In this document: positions 60,306-64,000 of the stretch, one piece after another
Layout: each line of letters begins with the position of its first letter
Position numbering within the stretch: the stretch's first letter is position 1
The notes under the pieces: generated by a model
Databases searched by the model: none
What the model was told of the DNA's origin: nothing
The model's input: the letters and a program-made list of their open reading frames with translations, nothing else
Origin: JBOFGK01 sp051649085
GTDB lineage: Bacteria; Bacillota_I; Bacilli_A; UBA3375
NCBI GenBank assembly: GCA_051649085.1
Contig: JBOFGK010000052.1
Location: forward strand, 43,221-107,220
Direction of reading: 5' to 3'
DNA length: 64,000 nucleotides
Made by a program: the position numbers and the translations under genes

Positions 60306-61319
60306 ATGAATAAAGTAATTGGTGTAGAACATCCATATATTTATCAAACATATTTTGTAAAAACGAATCAACCGTATAAATCGGGTGAGTATGTGGTAAT
60401 TGATTTAGGTAAAGGCGAATACTTATATAAAGTAACTCATGCCTCACAACCAGAAAATCCTCAAGCCCAAGATATAAAAGATATTAAATCAATTCGAAAG
60501 CCGAGTAAATTTGATTTAGATGCTGCGGTTAAAAATCAAGAGAAAATTGCTTTTTTCGATAATCATTTTAAAATTGTTGCAAAGGAATTAGCAATGCCTT
60601 TTGACTACTTAGGAACGATGCTCTCACTTGATGGAACAAATGTTAAATTTATTTATTTCGCAAGTGAACGAATTGATTTTCGAGAATTCATTCAAAAACT
60701 ATTGAAAAAATTAAAAACTCGAATTAAAGTTGAGATGTTTCAAGTTGGTGATCGTGCTTTTTTCGCAAACTATGGTGGACTTGGAAGTTGTGGGTATGAA
60801 CTTTGTTGTAAAAGTCAAAAATATTCGACTCCAGCAATTACAACCAATAGTATAAAACATTTAGGATTTAAAAAGGAATTGAAAATAAATTTCAGTGGAC
60901 TTTGTGGAAAGTATAAATGTTGCTTGTTGTATGAAGTAGAGATGCTGAAAGAGTATATTGAATTATTGCCTGATTTACAAACAGAACTAATAATTAATGA
61001 TGCCCGTTTCCGGGTAACAGAAATAGACTTATATCGTTATAAAATAGTACTTGAACGAATTCGTTCAGAAGCAGAAATTGCAGAGTTACTTGCAGCAGAA
61101 ATAGAAAAAGAAACACGTCCTTTAAAACGGGGAAAATCTACTAAATTTCAAGCACAAAATAGAAGTAATGTTGAGCTATCGAATGAACCAATTCGTTCAC
61201 GTGAGTATATAATTAGCGAATACGAAGACGCGGAAAAACTAGAATTACAATTTGAAAATATGCTATCGATGATTGAAGAAGGAGTTGCAAGTTATGCGAG
61301 TAATTCACAATTTAACTAA
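60306..61319 (+). CDS. ricT: PSP1-domain protein RicT (YaaT)
   Basis: 337 residues. A PSP1 C-terminal domain carries the cysteine sets GSCGYELCCKSQ near residue 160 and FSGLCGKYKCCLLYE near 198, which in the B. subtilis RicAFT complex ligate iron-sulfur clusters. That complex stimulates RNase Y processing of mRNAs. The C-terminal 70 residues are charged and less conserved. It lies 8 nt after holB, in the usual order. Confidence 0.92.
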   Translation: MNKVIGVEHPYIYQTYFVKTNQPYKSGEYVVIDLGKGEYLYKVTHASQPENPQAQDIKDIKSIRKPSKFDLDAAVKNQEKIAFFDNHFKIVAKELAMPFDYLGTMLSLDGTNVKFIYFASERIDFREFIQKLLKKLKTRIKVEMFQVGDRAFFANYGGLGSCGYELCCKSQKYSTPAITTNSIKHLGFKKELKINFSGLCGKYKCCLLYEVEMLKEYIELLPDLQTELIINDARFRVTEIDLYRYKIVLERIRSEAEIAELLAAEIEKETRPLKRGKSTKFQAQNRSNVELSNEPIRSREYIISEYEDAEKLELQFENMLSMIEEGVASYASNSQFN

Positions 61320-62034
61320 AGATGAGAAGTTAAAAATCATTCAAGAAACAGAACTAAATAATTTTACATTCGATAGCTTACTATTAGCTGATTTTGCAAA
61401 AGTAAACCGAAATACTAAATATGTGTGTGATTTATGCACGGGGAATGCGCCAATTCCATTATTACTTAAATATCGAGCAAAGCAAAACTTTGTGATTGAT
61501 TGTGTAGAAATTCAACCTGTGCTTGCAAAACTTGCAGTTGAAAGTATAGAATTGAATAAATATCAAACTGATATTTTCGTTCACGAACAAAATCTAATTA
61601 ATGTGAGTGACGTTTTAGGTAAAAATAAATATCAACTTGTAACATGTAATCCACCGTATTTTAAAGTTGATGAAAATTCGAATATCAATCCGAATGAATC
61701 CATAGCGATGGCAAGACATGAAATTAGTGTGACACTTGAACAAATAATTGAAGAAGCTAGAAAACTATTGACAAACACAGGTGTTGTTGCTTTTGTTTTC
61801 CGTCCGGAACGGTTTGATGAGTTGATTTATTTATTGAAAAAAAATCAATTTTCAGTTACAAAAATCAAATTTGTTTACCCTAAAAAAGGGAAAAAAGCGA
61901 ATACTGTTTTGGTTGAAGCTAAGCGCAAAAATACAAATTCACATGTGATGATTTTAGAACCACTTTATGTTTATAACGCAGATGGAACATATACTGCAGA
62001 TGCACTTAAAATTATTAATCGAAATGAGGACTAA
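61294..62034 (+). CDS. trmN6: tRNA1(Val) (adenine37-N6)-methyltransferase-like protein
   Basis: A 246-residue SAM-dependent methyltransferase. Motif I is VCDLCTGNAPIPLLL near residue 43, the acidic beta-2 end is CVEIQPVLAKLA, and the catalytic motif IV is TCNPPYFK near 117, typical of N6-adenine methylation. The ATG at 61294 follows AGGAG; the frame extends to a TTG at 61273. It overlaps the end of ricT by 26 nt and ung by 1 nt. It corresponds to B. subtilis YabB. Confidence 0.9.
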   Translation: MRVIHNLTKDEKLKIIQETELNNFTFDSLLLADFAKVNRNTKYVCDLCTGNAPIPLLLKYRAKQNFVIDCVEIQPVLAKLAVESIELNKYQTDIFVHEQNLINVSDVLGKNKYQLVTCNPPYFKVDENSNINPNESIAMARHEISVTLEQIIEEARKLLTNTGVVAFVFRPERFDELIYLLKKNQFSVTKIKFVYPKKGKKANTVLVEAKRKNTNSHVMILEPLYVYNADGTYTADALKIINRNED

Positions 62035-62762
62035 TGCGTGAACAGTTAACTTTTTTAGAGACGGAACAGGTTATAACTGAAAGTCCGTATAATTTGACGA
62101 ATCTAAAGATTAAACATAATATACTTACTTTAAATGATTGGAAAATAAACATTAAGCAGGAATTTCTTGAACAAATAAAACAATTGTATGCAACAACAGA
62201 TGTTGCACCTAAAGAAACGGAAATATTTCGGGCTTTTTTACTAACTAAGCCAAGTGAAGTTAAAGTTGTTTTTATAGGTCAAGACCCATATCCAACTAAA
62301 GGTGTCGCAAATGGTTTGGCGTTTAGTGTCCAAGGTCAACAAAAAATACCAGCAAGTTTGCGTAATATGTATCAAGAGCTTGCAAGTGATCTAAAAATCA
62401 TTCGTCAAACAGGTGATTTAACCAAAATAGCCGAACAAGGAGTACTATTTTTAAATACAGTTCTAACAGTTGAAGTAGGAAAAGCTAATTCTCATCAAAA
62501 AATTGGTTGGGAAGAAGTCACACTACAAATTATTAAAGATTTGGATTATTTGAAAAAGCAAAGAGGTGTAATTTTTGTTTTATTAGGGAAGCAAGCTTTA
62601 AAATTAAAATCAGAAATTATTTATAATCAGGTGAACATTATTGAAGCACCACATCCCTCGCCACTTTCTGCCTATCGTGGCTTTTTTGGTAGCAAAATTT
62701 ATTCACAAATAAATGAACGATTAATAGCGCTTAATTTAGGAGCAGTTGATTGGTCGAAATAA
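62034..62762 (+). CDS. ung: Uracil-DNA glycosylase, family 1
   Basis: A 242-residue Ung. The catalytic water-activating motif is IGQDPYPT near residue 82 and the DNA-intercalation motif is HPSPLSAYRGFFGS near 205, both complete. The uracil-pocket Asn lies in LFLNTVLTV. It removes uracil from DNA in base-excision repair. The start overlaps the preceding stop by 1 nt (TAATG). The placement after trmN6 differs from the B. subtilis order. Confidence 0.96.
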   Translation: MREQLTFLETEQVITESPYNLTNLKIKHNILTLNDWKINIKQEFLEQIKQLYATTDVAPKETEIFRAFLLTKPSEVKVVFIGQDPYPTKGVANGLAFSVQGQQKIPASLRNMYQELASDLKIIRQTGDLTKIAEQGVLFLNTVLTVEVGKANSHQKIGWEEVTLQIIKDLDYLKKQRGVIFVLLGKQALKLKSEIIYNQVNIIEAPHPSPLSAYRGFFGSKIYSQINERLIALNLGAVDWSK

Positions 62763-62785
62763 CAAAATGATAATTAAGGAGTGTA

Positions 62786-63817
62786 ATGATAATCGGTGTC
62801 TCACTATATATTAATTCGATTGATGAAACCTACTTAAAAATGTTAAAAGAAAGTTCGGTTAATTCAATTTTCACATCGCTTCATATACCTGAAGAAAAAT
62901 TTGAACAAGAAAAATTAAAAAAGATTTTGGAGTTTGGGAAAAAAAATCAATTACCGTTGATGGTTGATATATCACCGTTTACAATGGAAAAACTTCAAAT
63001 AACTGATTTGAAGCAATTAAAAAATTTAGGAATTAAGCAAATACGGCTTGACTTTGGTTTTGATGATGCTTTGTTAGTAAAAGAATTGTGTGAGACATTT
63101 AAAGTAACGCTCAATCCATCAACAGTTACTCACGCTTACATCGAAGAGTTGCAAAAAATTGGGGCAAATTTTTCAAATGTTGAAGTGCTTCATAATTTTT
63201 ATTTAAAAATTAATTCGGGTCTTGATGAGCAAATGTTTATTGAAACTAATCAATACTTCAAAAGTCAAGGAGTAAAAGTATCAGCTTTTGTAAATGGTGA
63301 TCAAGTTTTAAGATATCCAACCTTTGAAGGATTAGTGACACTTGAACAACATCGTGGTGTTGACCCATATGCAGCTGCAGTTGAACTTGTGAAAAAATAT
63401 CGAGTTGATGGTGTTTATATCGGAGATGGAATGATCTCAGCTGAGCGCTTTAAATATTTTACAAAACTTGATCAAATAGATGAGGTGCTCTATGTAAGAG
63501 CAACATTATATGATGAATATCAAGAGTTGTATAATCAGCCAATTGAAATTCGTGCGGATAGTAACTCTCGAATGGTCAGGTTACTTACGAGAAAGGATAA
63601 TAAAATTGTTCAGAAAAATGTCTTCCAACGTCAGTGCGGAAACATTGCAATAACGAATGAACATTATTTACGATACAATCACGAAATTGAAATTGCACTA
63701 ACTGATTTAGGTTATGATCATCGTTTCAATACAATTGGGCAAATTGATCAACGTGACTTATTGATTATACATAACTTAAAGGGAACAAAAAAAATTGTGT
63801 TTATAAAAAGTGAATAA
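62786..63817 (+). CDS. MupG-like (DUF871) protein
   Basis: A 343-residue protein of the DUF871 family, an N-terminal TIM barrel (about 1-230, with SIFTSLHIPEE near 27, KQIRLDFGF near 90 and EVLHNFYLK near 133) and a C-terminal cyclophilin-like beta domain. The family includes MupG, the 6-phospho-N-acetylmuramidase of wall recycling; whether this member has that activity is inferred only. AAGGAG precedes the ATG. A peptidoglycan-recycling role fits a walled organism. Confidence 0.85.
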   Translation: MIIGVSLYINSIDETYLKMLKESSVNSIFTSLHIPEEKFEQEKLKKILEFGKKNQLPLMVDISPFTMEKLQITDLKQLKNLGIKQIRLDFGFDDALLVKELCETFKVTLNPSTVTHAYIEELQKIGANFSNVEVLHNFYLKINSGLDEQMFIETNQYFKSQGVKVSAFVNGDQVLRYPTFEGLVTLEQHRGVDPYAAAVELVKKYRVDGVYIGDGMISAERFKYFTKLDQIDEVLYVRATLYDEYQELYNQPIEIRADSNSRMVRLLTRKDNKIVQKNVFQRQCGNIAITNEHYLRYNHEIEIALTDLGYDHRFNTIGQIDQRDLLIIHNLKGTKKIVFIKSE

Positions 63818-63863
63818 CAATTGACTAATAATTAAAAAGTAAAAAAAAACTGCAAATTCAAAT

Positions 63864-63887
63864 TGAACTGAACCCCAAAAAGTGGAA
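63864..63887. mobile_element. Terminal inverted repeat of an IS3-family element
   Basis: TGAACTGAACCCCAAAAAGT and following bases match the usual TGAACTG(c)ACCCCAAAAAGT ends of IS3-family (IS150-like) elements. The element extends from here past the window end, with its transposase reading leftward. Confidence 0.7.
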
Positions 63888-63903
63888 TAAGAAATAAAAG
63901 AGT

Positions 63904-64000
63904 TTAACTACACATAATATGACATTCCACTTCGTGGGGTGTCATTTTTTGTTTGTGCATTTGTGGTCTTTCGTAGTTGTAGTATAACATATAGTCATCT
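63904..64000 (-). CDS. IS3-family transposase (OrfB), C-terminal end, cut by window
   Basis: On the minus strand the last 31 codons before the TAA encode YYNYERPQMHKQKMTPHEVE and a short tail, the typical YNxxRPHxxLxxMTPxEY end of the DDE integrase-type OrfB. The rest lies beyond the window. The terminal inverted repeat is about 17 nt past its stop, as expected for this family. Confidence 0.8.
   Translation of the reverse strand, partial: DDYMLYYNYERPQMHKQKMTPHEVECHIMCS
63919..63950. terminator. Hairpin inside the 3' end of the transposase gene
   Basis: ATGACATTCCAC (63919-63930) pairs with GTGGGGTGTCAT (63934-63945, two G-U pairs), followed by six T on the plus strand. It may stop transcription entering the element from mupG. 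Confidence 0.6.

Noticed and set aside
63904..63914. TTAACTACACA match at the window end, as in the sRNA promoters
   Set aside because: It lies within the last codons and stop of the transposase, with no -10 at the proper distance, so it is taken as coincidence.

Overview
This 64 kb window is AT-rich chromosomal DNA from a walled, low-GC Gram-positive bacterium (Bacillota). TGA works as a stop throughout. Genes have AGGAGG-type ribosome binding sites and sigma-A-like promoters, many with an extended TGn -10. The order rsmG, noc-like, parA, parB and the order tmk, holB, ricT, trmN6 are Bacillota arrangements, and the first suggests the origin-proximal part of the chromosome. The genus cannot be fixed from the sequence; an Erysipelotrichia- or Bacilli-like organism is possible. 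No rRNA, tRNA or CRISPR array was seen.

Layout. 1-1.1 kb: end of a bacteriocin-type ABC exporter. 1.4-5.0 kb: amino-acid catabolism (alanine dehydrogenase, threonine dehydratase, permease). 5.2-7.7 kb: a lone PTS EIIC with a RarA-C-terminal-like protein and an RpiR regulator. 7.8-9.7 kb: typA. 9.7-10.9 kb: a gene-free stretch holding three near-identical tandem small-RNA genes and a diverged fourth. 10.9-13.5 kb: Trk/Ktr potassium uptake with a split TrkA. 13.6-17.7 kb: a lipoprotein, cutC, a DUF4143 ATPase and two small unknowns. 17.8-17.9 kb: a further small RNA with a perfect consensus promoter. 18.2-41.9 kb: a large alpha-glucan/maltodextrin region (LacI-type regulator, glgP, malQ, malEFG-msmK, YvdJ-like protein, two neopullulanases, pullulanase, two esterases), interrupted by a 1239-residue secreted M6 protease and a reductase. 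42-51.6 kb: a YjeM-like transporter, a second PTS EIIC, asnA, TM2 proteins, a zinc ribbon/DUF2085 pair and an M23 peptidase with about a dozen Tyr-rich repeats. 51.9-63.8 kb: housekeeping (rsmG, noc-like, parAB, mscS, short CCA-type enzyme, yigZ, two-component system, tmk, holB, ricT, trmN6, ung, mupG-like). 63.86-64 kb: the end of an IS3-family element running out of the window.

How it works together. The LacI-type regulator probably controls the glucan genes through palindromes with an AAACGTTT core, found in the promoters of glgP, malE and the second esterase. The two PTS EIIC genes share a TGAAA-N4-TTTCA palindrome that fits the RpiR regulator. The most notable find is the small-RNA set. 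Three tandem copies each have 11-bp TTAACTACACA direct repeats at the -35 region, as for an OmpR/PhoP-type activator, then a conserved 5' hairpin and an intrinsic terminator with a C-rich loop. An independent small RNA at 17.8 kb also carries two C-rich loops. This design resembles multicopy sRNAs such as Listeria LhrC, which bind Shine-Dalgarno sequences. Possible targets inside the window are the M6 protease (GGAGGGGAAATG) and the RpiR gene, whose ribosome binding site contains a run of eight G.
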